A DNA stretch of 64,000 nucleotides from Sphagnum magellanicum (lineage: Eukaryota > Streptophyta > Sphagnopsida > Sphagnales > Sphagnaceae). The stretch's first letter is position 1; every line of letters begins with the position of its first letter. The position numbers were made by a program, and so were the translations under genes. The notes under the pieces were generated by a model. The model did not search any database and was not told the DNA's origin. It saw only the letters and a list, made by a program, of their open reading frames with translations. Below are positions 1-12,953 of this stretch, piece after piece. The stretch lies in assembly GCA_021904315.1 (NCBI GenBank), contig CM038908.1, positions 26,804,501-26,868,500 of the forward strand. Direction: 5' to 3'.

Positions 1-141
1 CAATCCATGTCTCGCTGGCCTTATTCCTTAGGCACCTTGCATTGCTCATAGCACTTTCTCAATAGTTGATAATACTCGTCATCTTCATATATGTCCATCC
101 ATGTCTCCTTGGCATATGTCATGGTACTCTCCTTCATGATG
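1..141 (-). pseudogene. coding-like C-terminal fragment, unidentified
   Basis: Read on the minus strand from about 141 down to 22, one frame is open for about 40 codons, rich in charged and aromatic residues (METWMD-like, then YEDDEYYQLLRKC), and ends in TAA near position 22. This composition is unlike the A/T-tract noise around it and looks like the C-terminus of a former protein. I cannot name the family. Further upstream on the same strand (to about 620) other short coding-like pieces occur in shifted frames. It is probably a mobile-element relic cut by the window edge; that is inference only. Confidence 0.25.
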
Positions 142-3100
142 ACAACCAGAATGCAAAGATGCTGCAACTACACAATTTACCCACCATAAATTATTATAAG
201 TTGTCTGCTACCTTGAGTGCGTCTAACTTCATATAGAACGTATATGACAATGTTGGGGACTTAATATTTTTTGGAAATGATTGTAGGCTGCTTCTTGAAA
301 CCATTAGTTAAGAGCTTGTGGCAAAACATGCACCCATCACATTTGGCACAGATATAACAGATCACACTTTTGGTGTAGCTGTCAAGATCAAGCACCTATA
401 GTTAGCTGGATTTTTTCTAGAGCAAAATCTTGTATAAATTGGTGAGTATTCCAAAGTCTTTGGAAACATGTGATAGAACTTTTGCCCACAAGAAAATGTG
501 AGTAACAACATAGGGCTTTGCCAACATGATCAAAATTCAAGTTGCAAACAGTTTTGGCCCTAATGTGATTGAAGAGCCCAACCAAGTTATAATGGCTAGT
601 ATGGGGACTACAAAACATTCAGGATGCCTCAACCTACTCGGTTCAACCCAACAAACTTCTTCTTGCATGATCTGTAACAAGTTCCATGAAAAAAGGTCTA
701 TATGGGTTGATATGATATTATGGTTGTGCTATAATAATGATGGGTTAAAATCCTTTAAGGTGTACCACACATGACGAAAAGGGCCCAGTCCTTATTGCAA
801 TCCTTTTTTATCCCATATTTTGATCCCTATAAAAAATATATAGTCAAAAGTTATTAAAATTTTTAGAAGTACTAGATACTTTAAAAATTAAACTCATGAT
901 TTATAATTTATAATTATAATGAAATTTCATATAAATTTTTTTTTATTTTTTATTTTTCATACAAACCAAAAGCTACCATCATGTTACCACTTGTTGGAGT
1001 TAATGAATATTAAATCCATGAAGGAATGAATGGATATAGAGTGAGGTTTAATAATTGGAAATGCATTGAAACATGTTCATTTCATTTGTAAAAAATGTCA
1101 AATTTTAGTACATCTAGGACAATTTGCAATCATGACATTTAGGTGAATAATTTGAATGATAATTTAAAATTCATGTTTTGAAACATAAAATGTATTATAT
1201 AATAGGCTATGAAGCTTAAAAGTGGTTGTTGAATGAAAATATGAAACAAAAATGCACTTGAATGTGAATCATGCACTTTAGAATAACATGCATAAAAAAA
1301 TCTCAAAGTTTTCTAGACCTTGGTGTGATACACAATGGTGATAGGTTGAAAAACTTGCAATTGATTTAACTAAATTTTTTTATCTTTGAATAATGTAAAA
1401 TTTAAAATCAAAAATCAGACTTTGAACAAGTTTCAACTACATAAAAAAAATGGAAAAACATTATAATTAAAATTATTGTGATCAATTTGTATGGTTTTTA
1501 AGTATAAGTTTAACCATTGCCACATTTCGATGAATTTAAGGTCAACCATACCATTATGTCAATAAATTGTTAATAACTATTGATTTTATCACAAGACATG
1601 CACAACTTAATTATTTTAGTTTTTTATTCAAATTATGTGTGCAATCTTGTTTAATGATGATTAATTGTCATTTGCATGTATAATGTACGTATTGTAAATA
1701 TTCAAAACTATTTATTCAATATGCTAAAGATTGATTTTATGAGATAACAAAATGTCAAATGTGGATTTCATGGATTATATTATTTGCAAGTAATATGCTT
1801 CTTCAAACCATTATTTGATCACTTTTCTTTTGAGTTCTTTCATCTTCAATTATTTTAATTTTTTGTTTCATATTTATTTATCTTTCACCCCAAAAAAAAC
1901 ATTTAAAACCACTTCCTTGCAATTCATGGGCATTGTAATGAGATGGACATCACTTGTGTAACAACTTCATGGAGTGCAAACCACAATGAAGGAGAAGAAA
2001 ATATATACATGCCCAAAATTTAAAAATTCATAGCAAAATATGCTTCATAAAAAATCATATCTACATGAGAAAACAAAATTATAATGTCTTTAATTATATG
2101 ATCAACCTTCAATCTTATTTTGTGTTCAAAACACATTTTCATTGGATCATTGCCAAAGTCATAACACACTTTCACATTTGCTCCACACATAATTTTACAT
2201 AATTGCAAGAAATCACACCTTATCATCTTTGAAACGAAATAAATAAATAAATAAATATTAATATCATGCATAATTATTGTAATAATTCCATCACGGTTGT
2301 TTTCACATTCTAAATTCAAAAGAATTTTTTCATTCTCACCTTTTGCATTGGCATACTCCTTTGTTAACAATCTTTTGAAAAATGTCAACATATTGACATG
2401 AAGCTTAATTAAACAACACATGTTGATATGTCAATGATATGACATGTTGAAATAATATTAATATACATAAATTTCGACCAAAAGGTAATAATGATATGGT
2501 TCAATTTGTGAAATGCAATAAATGTTCATTTGCACCAAGATTAAAAGCATAAATTTTTTTAAACAAAAAATAAAAATAAAATAAAATAAAAATAAAAAAA
2601 CAGAAAATTTTCAATGCAAGAAATAATTTTCAAATGTTCTTGAAACAAAAGACACTGTTTTAGTCCTATATGACATTGAGGTTTGAATAACATTGCAATG
2701 CAACTTGAATTGAATTCAAATTGAATACACTGAATAGAATTTGAATTCAACAATTGGATTAAGATTCAATTCAATTCAATTCAAATTCCATCAAAAAGAA
2801 ATGAGATGCAAATTGGTGGGAAAGCTATTGAAAGTCTTCCTGTGAATATGGTGTTGAATTGTTTTTAACAAAAAACAAAAATCCAAAGAAAACAGCTGTC
2901 CACACCTCTTCATTTGAGAATACATTAAACAAATTCCAATTCAGCTTTGTTCAACCTACAACAACAATTTATGAAACCTCAAATTATCCTACCTAAACCA
3001 ACTCTGATGAATCATTGTTGTATACTTTCTAAGAATTTGTGTCTTGGACTTGTTAATAATATTATTGTTTATATGAAAGTTTTCAGAAATTCAAACATCC

Positions 3101-5202
3101 AGTCCTGGACCTTTAAAATTCTAAATATATTGATTATTCGACACGCACTTGCCAAATCCATTCCAAGATGATGAAAACTGGCCCACCAAAGAATCTGACA
3201 ACAATTCATGTTAACCATCATACTGTTCCCAGGCAGTCTAGAAATCATAATGTATTCTGAGTCAAGTAAATTCCAGCTTGCTACTTAGTACCCACTCCGT
3301 ACCTGGGAAGTGACCAGTGTGCCTGGATTATAAGCTGATCACTCTGGGCGATAATCCTCACAGGATTCTCAGACATTACACGTCTCCCATGAAATTAGAT
3401 TGAACAGCATTTGGATCATGGAGTGTGTTGAATGAGGAAGCAAAATGCAGGGCCGGCCTTTCTAGATAAATTAAGCCAAGACTTTCTTCTAACAGAAATA
3501 ATAAAATTGTGTAAATAATATGCTGCAGTTCTCCTTGTCATTTGACATGCAGTTAAAAAAACATGGATTATGATTCATTCATGGCTAAAGTGGCCACAGA
3601 TAGACTGATGAGGAAGCTTCACGTGTTATACACAAGGAAGGACTCACAAGTTCTTCTTAATGTGTGGCCTGCAGCTCGATAGATCTGATCTTGAACCTGA
3701 TAACTGCATTGGGAGACTAATGGAATATGGAATTGTTTGAGGTGCTGAGTTAGATTATTATCTAGTGCATGCAACCTGTGTTGTTGACGATGGTGTTCAT
3801 TGCATGTGCTCCAGCTAATATTGGCTACTATTGCTTAGAGCATCTCCACCACTGTGTTTTTTTCCTGGCAAATTTGACTTTTGGCGCACAAGCCACACCC
3901 ACCACAACAGGAGTCTACAGCTCCAATTTTGTCACTTATGCTCTGACATGAGGATTAGTAGGGTACCATGTTGTATCCCATCACAATGGAAGGTTGGCCA
4001 GAGTTTTGCTGTTTAGGGCAGTTTTGTTTTTGTGAGTTTTCTACTGTTTTCATGGTTTTTTCAAAACTGGTTGCCATTAAACCAAAATCATTTCTGGGAG
4101 CATTGTCACTCATGCTAAATCTCTTGTGAGATAATTGCCACCCCCATGTTATATCACAATTTTTTTAAAAAATAAATAAAAATACAACTACATGTTCAAT
4201 TTGGTGTTGACCAATGAGATGGAGCGAACAAAAGTCATTTGAACATTATTATGCTTTTCCAAGGCCCTTAAAAAGCATTGAAATGTGTGCATATTTCAAC
4301 GCCAAAGCAATTTTCAGGGATTTTGCTAAATTTGTTGTTTTATTTCATCCAAAATTTCCAGTTCAAAACATTTTACAACTACCACCACTATAGACATGTT
4401 TAGAAATTGTAATTGGTTTTTCTCTTCGGCTAAAAATCGCCTAAAAGCAAGGGGAAAAAAAAAAAAAACCTGTTTTTTTGACAAGGGTGTCACTACATTT
4501 ATGTCTATTGAGCCCTGCCCCCACAGGAACAGGGACTATGGCATTGGATCCAACTTTTGGAAGTTTTACCTTATTAGAACCAATTTCATATTAATAGAAC
4601 TCGTTTCTTTGGTGAAAGTGTTTAGAGTGTTTGGATTGAAATGGATTTTGTTGGTGTTCAGAGTGTGGACATAGTAGGTAGATGTACAACATCTTATCTA
4701 TTGGCAGGGCCGGTGTGTTTGTGATGATGCCTTGTTGATTACAGTTCTTAGGTTCCTTGAAATAATGTTGCAAGTTTAGTTGAGATCTGCAGAGCAATTC
4801 TCAGCACCCTGGTTCCATCTGGAAATTGGAAAAAAAAAAAAAGGACACTGATTGTAATCACCTTTTTCCAAAATGTTTCCCGTGAAAGTATTTTGTTTGG
4901 CCAATGTGATTCCAATTATATCGACCTCACAATGAAGTAGAAAAAAGGGAAAATAATTTTGTATGAAGTTATTTCATAGTGCAAAATCATGACTTACACA
5001 TTCTTATAGGGTGGGACGGTGTCTGAAGAAATTATGAAAAATGTGGACTCGCAGTGTTTTATTTACTGGCGAAATTTGGCCAAAAAAATAAATAAATATA
5101 ATTAAGGATTAAAAAGAAGTGATTTTTGAGGAATTTAGTCGTCAGAAGTGAAATTTTATTTTATTTTTAAATCTCCAGATTCATATGCTTGGTTTTCATT
5201 GT
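142..5202. other. AT-rich intergenic DNA without a recognisable gene
   Basis: Mostly A/T homopolymer tracts and low-complexity sequence. It holds an (AAAT)n microsatellite near 2,232-2,257 and an (AAAAT)n-like tract near 2,568-2,600. The longest open frame, 133 codons on the minus strand at 2,020-2,421, shows no motif I recognise and has the Ile/Phe/Lys-rich composition expected from AT-rich noise. The stretch 2,870-4,800 is a little less AT-rich but gives only short unrecognised frames. Confidence 0.5.
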
Positions 5203-5540
5203 GTAGCCAAAAATGTAGATGGATGATCACCACTTTGGCTACAAACAAAAATTCCTAAAAAAAGACACAGATGTGAATGGGTAGCAGTGTTGAGAGAGAC
5301 TTCTTTTTTAATCCTTGATCATGGTAGTGTATCAAGTGACCTATAGATTATCATTATATAATATATTAATATTATATAATATCAATATTATATATTAATA
5401 TTATATTGATTAATTGTTTTGAACTACTTGCACTAGATTATTTTATGGCAAACTGTCATCCCCATCATCAGGGGTTTATGTTTACATATTTGTGATGTAG
5501 CTGAACTGGCAATCATCAATACTGCAGTTTAGCCAAATTC
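5203..5540. repeat. foldback (inverted-repeat) element, 'tagcca' family, copy 1
   Basis: The left arm (5,203-5,255, starting GTAGCCAAAAATG) and the right arm (5,482-5,537, ending GTTTAGCCAAATT) are imperfect reverse complements of each other. Both carry a gatgatca-type core and a gtagc/ggctac block. The centre holds an AT palindrome-rich tract (5,343-5,410). The same arm sequences recur at 7,104-7,342. It looks like a non-autonomous foldback or MITE-type element. No target duplication could be fixed. Confidence 0.45.
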
Positions 5541-5655
5541 CTAATTTTAGCTGAGAAAAAGGCTAAACTTCCCATGTTGCTTTTCAGCGACTTGGGTGCA
5601 GAGAAAAGTAGCCGTCTCACTTTTTATTCCATTCATCCAGCAAAAATCTTAGGTT

Positions 5656-5667
5656 GGGGGGGGGGGG
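5656..5667 (+). repeat. poly-G run of 12
   Basis: Twelve consecutive G residues in AT-rich DNA, directly followed by AGGAGG. Confidence 0.9.
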
Positions 5668-7103
5668 AGGAGAAATATGATTTTGAATATCCTCATAGAT
5701 AAGATAACATGTTCAAACTCACACTAAATATATCCATATTGACCATTTAGTGTAGAGGAATAAAACGTGTGAGGTGAGAGAACACTTTCTTGTAGAATCC
5801 TATAGTTGTTTTCCTTAGTAAGGTAGACCCTTGATTGCAATGCATATATTGTGTGATTTTATTTATGTTGAATCTTGGTGCAATCTTATGTAAAAGAGTA
5901 CAAATTCTTATGTATGAAATAAATTCATAGGTAATATGAAGTGATGCCATGTTTAAAATCAAATAGGATGATTCACTTAGATAAATATCATGACAATTGA
6001 CTTCATTTATTCTACAACTTTATTTTTCACATGGGTCATGAGCAAAAGCTTGGGTGGTATCACTAGGAACCCCTTGTCCAAGTCAAAAGAAAGTTGGACC
6101 CAATTTAATTGTATTTTTAAAATATTTAATTTTTTATTAATCCATTTGTCTATGGGATTGCACCATGTGAGTTGGGTCTTCCCACTTGTGAGTGTAAGCA
6201 TGATAAAATAGATATAAAAAATAAATCAACCCACTTTTATCTTATATTATGCATATGAAAATAATAAAATAACATAAAAAATGAATGAAAGTACAATGAA
6301 CAACCCTTTAGCCCCTTTGTTACTCTTTTAAGAATTTACTTCCAAAAATTTAAGAATACATTATTTTTTTTTAAAAAAAATTACTCCCATTTAATGGATG
6401 TTAAATTTATGTGTGACAAACCTTCAACACAAAATATTGAATGAAATATAATTACACTAGGTTAGGATATAAATATCATTTTATTTTTTAGGGCCCATCA
6501 AGAATATTTTATATTTATAACATATTGGATGTATATATTTTTAAAAAATACCAAATTATGAAAAATGCATTTCACAATTACTTCTATTTACAACAAATTT
6601 TAAAACCCCACTTTTACAATTTGAAAATTTTAAATTAATACGCAACTGGATTAGGGCATCCCTTGATTGATTGAGTGATTGCATCTTCAGGTTTGCAAGG
6701 TCCAATTGTTTCCCATTGGCATGGAATCCCCAAGCTGAAGAAGCAGCCTCCCAAGTCTTGCAAAACTGAAATGCAAAACTAGACCATGGGAAGGAGTATT
6801 TTTGTTTTTTGTGGGTGAAATTTGGTCAAATTTTGACCTGAAAAATATTATTTCGACTTAAACAAAGGATTTTTCATGGAAAAAATTGGCTCAAATTCAC
6901 CAGATTTTGAAATAAAATAAAATAAAATAAAATTCAAATCATCAGATTTTTAGGATAAGATCCAGTAGGTAGCCAAAAATATAGAAGGATTCTGAATTTT
7001 TTTTAAAAACCTTTCATATCTAGGGTGTATCCCTTTTTGTCTCCCCTGTGATGGTTCCAGCCATCGATCTTTTATTGGACTTTTGTGTGCACTATCTTGT
7101 GTG

Positions 7104-7342
7104 TATAGCCAAATCTGGCTAAATCATCTTATGGGTGATCACCACTTCAGGTACATCACAAAATTGAAAAAAAACCATCCAGTATCCAGAGAAGTACCTG
7201 AGCTTGGTAAGTAGTGGCTTATCACTGGAATGCTGTTCTCCCTGTCACCAAACAGTGTTTTTTGTTTTTTTTTTGGTGGTCAATTTTGTGTTGTAGCCAA
7301 AGTGACAATGATTCACATGAAGTTTAGCCAAATCTGGCTACA
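7104..7342. repeat. foldback (inverted-repeat) element, 'tagcca' family, copy 2
   Basis: The left arm (7,104-7,166) begins with the small palindrome TAGCCAAATCTGGCTA and runs through gtgatcaccacttcaggtac to acaaaattga. The right arm (7,281-7,341) is its imperfect reverse complement, from tcaattttgtg to TAGCCAAATCTGGCTA. The arms agree at roughly 70% by eye. The related element at 5,203-5,540 has the same arm order. Single arms also appear near 6,970 and 9,467, so this is a dispersed family. Confidence 0.55.
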
Positions 7343-7582
7343 ATCTAAATATGAAAGTAATTTTTTTTTAAATCCTTGACTTTTTAGAAATCTGATGGTG
7401 TTTCTTAAATTTTTCTTGAACTCCGGCTATTAAAAATCTTTAAAAGCACATAATTTTTAGCAGTTTTACTTTTTAATATATTTTTTGGCTATATCTACCT
7501 GGTAAAAAAAGGTTTCCACCAAAGGACTAATCATACCGTATCACCTCCTCTTTACAAAATTTGCATGTATGCATCTTCTGTC

Positions 7583-7795
7583 TAGACACCCCATGTGGGA
7601 TAAAAGTGTGGTGCTATTAGGCCATCCTTAGGGAACATCATTGGGAGCACAAAAATAAAAAAATTATGTGCCCACACTCCCTCCACCCACAAAAGGAAAA
7701 AAGGTGAGCCCTTTGAGTGCATGTTCAGCCATCTCATTGGTTGTATGCCAATTCTATTTCTAAACTTGATTGTTATCATTGTTGGCTTGAACTAA
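7583..7795. repeat. dispersed repeat, copy A (pairs with 20,853-21,117)
   Basis: Runs from CCATGTGGGATAAA to TTGGCTTGAACTAA. The segment at 20,853-21,117 shares the same ordered blocks: catgtgggataaa, a gctatt..gg block, cccac-tc-cccc-aaaaggaaaaaa, cattggttg/cattggctg, and ttggc-tga-ctaa. Identity is about 70-75% by eye. No coding capacity is recognised. Here it ends exactly where the inverted-repeat element at 7,796 begins. Confidence 0.6.
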
Positions 7796-8055
7796 TACCC
7801 TAGCCTAAGGTCAGTTTCCACATTGAAAAAATGAATATTTGCTTTTTCAAAAAATGAACTTGCTTTTTTTTTTTTTGAAATTATATTTTTTTACCATCAT
7901 CTACTATGATATTGTCATAGGAGTAATGAAATTATTCAGAGTGTAGCCTATGATAATTATGCTGATTTTCAACATGCAAACTTCATATTTCCACAAATTT
8001 TAATTTCACTATTTTGAGGATTATTTAATGATGAAACTGACCTTAGGGTATGGTA
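7796..8055. mobile_element. short TA-flanked inverted-repeat element (MITE-like)
   Basis: The left end (7,796-7,818) and the reverse complement of the right end (8,033-8,055) match at 21 of 23 bases, sharing the block CCTAAGGTCAGTTTC. Both ends abut a TA dinucleotide, which fits the TA target duplication of Tc1/mariner (Stowaway-type) elements. The interior is about 215 bp of AT-rich non-coding DNA. The related locus at 21,117 lacks the element, so its insertion beside the 7,583 repeat is plausible. The superfamily assignment is inferred. Confidence 0.6.
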
Positions 8056-11000
8056 ACCCTTCTTAACAGGGTGGGTATTGGGTACCTATTGGAAAGGTGG
8101 TTGACTGAGGATTGTGTAATTATCATACTTGCCTACCATGTTAGGGTCTCTCTCTGTGTAGCTGTGATCATAGCAACCTAATGGAAAGCCATTAAAACAG
8201 GGCCTTGTTTTTTTTTCCTTCATGGACAAGTGTGTTTTTGACAATATGAAATTTATAAATGTTAAGAACTCTGGGAACATGGTTTCATAAAAAAGCAGAT
8301 GTCACTTTGTGGTGAGTTTCAATTTGACTCACAACTCTTGCATTTGATCAATTCTTGACTGGTAAAGTTGCAAGATGAATGTGTGAGCACGTGTAGCTGA
8401 AAAAAACAAATGGAATGCTGTTGTGATCACATTATCTATGATCACACGAGCCTACTGAAAAGATCCCCCCAGGCACTTTGTTGCATAATATTTATTAAAT
8501 CATGGAAAAAGTCTATTGGGCAAATCGATTTGAAATTCAATTAAATTAGGCATTTGGGTTTTTAATTTTTCTTGAATTAGGCTATTAATCAATTGACAAT
8601 GGATGGAATCAACACATGGGGCTTGGAGTTTTAAGGTGCACATATGTGTAAAGCACTACTAGAAAATTTTAAGTGCATTTGGAGGCTACTTTCAAAATTG
8701 TACGATTCACTCCAGTTCAATGAAAGCATCTTTTGTTAGCAAGTAATGTTCATTGAAGGTGTCAATCTACATAGTTCATGCATTGTTCCTGGTTTGAAAT
8801 AATTGTAATTTATTGGCTTTTTAACAAACCAAAAAAATTGTGAAATTAGGCAATTTTAGAGCATAATTTTCCAAGGACTAGGAACTTGAATAAATTATTA
8901 GGCATTTTCCCTTTCATAGTAGGGAGATGGCACAGGATGAACCTTTAGTCCATAGCATGAGGATTATTCTCCAGGTTTTCAGGTAAAATCATCAAGGGTA
9001 TGAATAGTAGGGGCCCACGGGCAAATCTCTTCTAAGTTTGTTTGCTATTTTGTTTCCCTTGTAATTGGTGGCATGTTGGAGCCTTCACATGGGTGAAAAA
9101 CACGAGCCCGTAGAGCTTGGTGAATTTGGTAGGTAGAATGACACTGGAGGGCCCATTGGTCACCTCAATCCTCTTGGAAATAGACAATGGGTGAATAACA
9201 ACTTGCCATAATTGTCATGATTTATTTTAAGTTCATTGAAACTAAGTCATGTGAGAGAATGCTATTAATAAGCATCTCATCTGTTTTAGCCATACTATGA
9301 AAGTGTTTTTTTTAATAGGTGAAATTTCTCCAAAAGGACCAAAAGGAGAAAATTAAAAATTAAAAAATTCCAAAGTTGAATGATTTTAGGAGCTTTCCAA
9401 ATCCTCAGAGAGTGAGGGGGACAAGTTGTAAAAATTTCTCAATTTCTATATTTGGTTTTTTAATATGTAGTCAAATTAATGTAGAAGGATGAATAAAGTT
9501 TTGTACTTCATGTATGGTTTTATAGTCACATTTGGGTTAATCTTGCTTGGGATTATTGCCACATTTTCTATATTTTACCACAAAAATCCTAAAAAAAAAC
9601 ATTGCTGCACACGGATACAAAATAAAGTCAATTTTATTTTTTTTAGTGCTGCATTGACATCTTTGCCTCATGTTCTTTGATTAGAAAGGAAAAGACTTAT
9701 TTTAAATGGTTGAATCAAGGCACATTTTCCATTGAATATATGCACCTTGAGATTGCCCTTAGTCCACAAAGCTCCTTACTTTTGACTCTTGCACACCATT
9801 GAAAGTCTTAAAATTTTCCAAAGAAATAAAAACAAGGAAGAATGTTCCAACATTCAAATTATGAATGATCTCTTTACATGGTATTAAATTCTCATTGCCT
9901 ATTTTAAGTATCCATCCACCTGATCCAGAATACATTTTAAAAATATAAATCCCACATGCCACAATACTGTGCTTAGAAACCTTGATTTTTAATCCTTATT
10001 TGATACATAAAAGCCAAAATCAAGTGGGCCAAGTTTGATGAAATCTTGTGTTTTTTTTGGTAAGGTCACCCAAGCCCCAAGTCATCACAAACTTACCATG
10101 TTTTTCCAAAGAACCCCTACTAGGCTAGTGATGTGTGTGTAGCCAATTTAAGCATGCCACCAACTTTCATGTTCATATCTTCTTATCGTTGTTGGATGGT
10201 TTGTTAACTTCTAATGAGATTGATTAATCACACTTGAAGAGGTGTGATTGTTCATTTGGACTCTATAAATAGGATTCTTTTGTAGACTCTTTCGTATTGG
10301 GACAATGATGGTAAGAACGATAAAATCTTTAGCTTCTTATTTGCTCTTTCTATTTCATCCTCTTTCGACTTTGCATTTTGAACATCATTTGATTTCAATT
10401 CCTTTTGAGAGAGTTGTTTTCTACATGACTCATATGCATGCCTTATATCCTTAAGAATTTCTCACTTTTTCACTTTGAAAAGTATTACCAATTATTGGTA
10501 ACAAAAACACACCACTATTCAAACGTAAATTTTTTCATTAGTCAATAATTCATCATATAATTGGGGGGGATCTTGATCATTTGTATGCAATTTAGGTCAC
10601 CATTCTTATTTCTTCCCCAACCATAAAGACCTGAAGGAAATTGAGTGTTCATCAACAATTCATTTTTCAATAAATTTTGTCACTTTTTGACCAAAAAATT
10701 GCAAAAAATTTAGATTTTATTTTTTCCTAGTGTAAATTGGACTAATTTTGCTAAAATTTTGGAAAAAAATTTTCATGTCTAAAACTTGAAAAAAGAAACT
10801 AGATGGTGTTCATGCAATGGTTTAAAAACTTATCAACCAATAAATATTAATGATCACCTATTATAATAGCTATTTTGATTAAACATTTAGCTAAAGTTAA
10901 GTATGACTTCTATTTTTGTGCAATACATTTTTTGGATTCCATGTTGCAAGTTTGAAATAATGAAATCCACATTCTTTTTGAAAAATTAATCTTCATGATT

Positions 11001-11601
11001 TAGATATTTTGGTAGAGCTAAGGTGTTACAAAAAAACTAATTATTTGTTGTGGTCTTGTACATACTTGATTAGGACTAGCCCAAGACTCCTAGTATACCC
11101 AATGCATGCTTACGTGCCTTCATTTGTACCCTATGTAATCCAAATGGATTCTCTTATCATTTTTAGCTTCTTAAATTTAATATTGTAACTATTTTGGTTT
11201 CAAATAGCATTGGATTATTATTGCATTCATGAAAGAGCAAGTTAGATTAACATTTCATACTTCATTTGACAATTATGCATGATTGTTTCCCACTTTTTTA
11301 CTTTTCTTGTCCTTGGAAGCTATTTTGCTCAAGTTGTCCCATTTCAATGAATGGAGAACTTGGAGGTTTACCTCAAAAAATCTTAGGATCAAAACTTAGA
11401 CCTCCATGAAGTTTCATTAAAATTGTTGCCCTTAAAATGTTTCATTACATTGCAATTGGTGTTATCCGAGAAAAATCTAGTAATCAAACTTTCAACAAAA
11501 CCAACATGATAGTGTATTTAATGGTCATAAAGTTAGTTACCTTTAGTTTGGGGTGGGTATATGGTTTGGCCCCAAACCCTTATTCAATTTTTAACTAAAT
11601 A

Positions 11602-11639
<38 letters not shown>

Positions 11640-12572
11640 TAAGATCAAAGGTGAAATTGGAAAAGAAATGGCCCTACCTTCTACCTAGGTTTTCAAAAAC
11701 TTAAACCTACTACTACCCCCATAATTGGCATTCTAAATATTTTAAATATTAGTGACCATACCCAACTTGCCATGAAACATAATTTGAAGGTATTAGTGAA
11801 AAGCCAACATGTGCATAGTTGGAAGCAAAGTTTTCATTTAGGGTTACACGCCTTGCTATTTTACTCAATAAAATTGCAAGACAACATTGTGTCGCTTGTC
11901 TTTCCTTTGAAAGTGCCATTGGATATTGAATGTTAAAGATGGAAGGGAACATGACGTAGTTGTCATCCCAAGTCTTGTCTTTCTTTCAAATGTGAGAGTG
12001 AATATGCAAGTTGAATGTCACACCATTGTGGAATTCTATGGAACATACTAGCAATGCATCAAGATTGTACTTAAATATGAATTGTGCAAGTGACAATGAA
12101 CTTCAAAAGGTGAATGTTTTCTTTCTATTTTGCAAATATATTGATTCTTTCATTCTTATTTTTAAATGACTGTTGTTTTTCATCTTATGTTCAAAACTTT
12201 GCTAGTGGTTTAAATTGCTTCACCTTTTGACTTTAGATCTTTCAAACCGATGTGAAATCTTTTTGTTTTCTGATATTTGAATACCTTTTGATTTTAAACA
12301 TTTTCTTGCATTGATATAACATTCTACCTTTCTTTAAGCTTGTTTAATTTAGAGTTTAGAGCTCTAAGATTTCATCAAGTTTCAATCATTGCCTCTCACC
12401 TTCCATATCAAGTTATCAACATCAATTCATTAACTTTCAAGCAATTGTGTGAAGTGTTAGGGGTGGGAGAAAATTACTTGACATCTTTGGTGGTAAGCTT
12501 GTTTCTAGTAGCTATTCATCAAGTGGCTGGTAGATTTAAAAGAACAAGGACATTAAACATGGGCTTATTCAT
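8056..12572. other. AT-rich intergenic DNA without a recognisable gene
   Basis: No supported gene. It contains an (AT)n microsatellite at 11,604-11,637 and scattered A/T tracts. A CACTACTAGAAAA string at 8,654 resembles a CACTA-element end, but no partner was found. Open frames are short and low-complexity; part of one at 12,340-12,696 is antisense to the ccmC fragment. Confidence 0.5.
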
Positions 12573-12953
12573 GGTTAAACGAACATCCCACACCCAAAAG
12601 GTGCCCCACATAGGTTTCCCCCAAAAACCTCCAATTATTAAGGTAAACAATGTAAACAAAGCCCCTCTTTTGGCACTAGTATTGGAAAATAACTAAAAAA
12701 AAGGATGTTTTTTTAGTAAGAATAACACACTGTTGATAGTCATTACAATATAAATAAGTAAACTCATCCAAGTTGCAAGAACATGCACATAGATAATGCG
12801 AAAATTTTCACCATGTTGGAAATTAGATGGTGCCACCCAAATACTTGGATAAATAGCCATCGGTGTTAAAAACCAACGAAATCCAATGATAATTTGCACG
12901 TAGTGAAAAGGACATAACATGAGAAAATAAGGTCGTAGTAATTCAAAATACAT
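12573..12953 (-). pseudogene. ccmC: nuclear insertion of mitochondrial ccmC (cytochrome c maturation protein C), 5' portion
   Basis: CcmC is the mitochondrial inner-membrane haem-handling subunit of the bacterial-type (system I) cytochrome c maturation pathway. The minus strand from ATG at 12,951-12,953 reads 127 codons in one frame that follow CcmC from its start through the tryptophan-rich haem-binding (WWD) motif. Visible blocks are FRWFLTPMAIYPSIWVAP, GENFRIIYVHV, TWMSLLIYI, KHPFF, GALFTLFTL, GGFWGKPMWGTFWVWD and RLT. One in-frame TAG at codon 87 lies where the family usually has Gln, a single C-to-T change. Similarity stops abruptly after RLT at 12,573, so roughly the C-terminal half is missing. 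Trp occupies sites where seed-plant mitochondrial genes commonly encode Arg that is edited to Trp. The surroundings are ordinary AT-rich nuclear-type DNA, so I read this as a decayed organelle insertion, not a working gene. Confidence 0.88.

Noticed and set aside
2020..2421. 133-codon minus-strand ORF, among the longest in the window
   Set aside because: No recognisable motif, Ile/Phe/Lys/Met-rich composition typical of random frames in AT-rich DNA, no gene-like context.
8654..8673. CACTACTAGAAAATTTTAAG as a CACTA terminus
   Set aside because: No inverted partner, subterminal repeats or target duplication nearby.
12340..12696. 118-codon plus-strand ORF
   Set aside because: Its C-terminal part is antisense to the ccmC fragment and the rest has no motif; an accidental frame.
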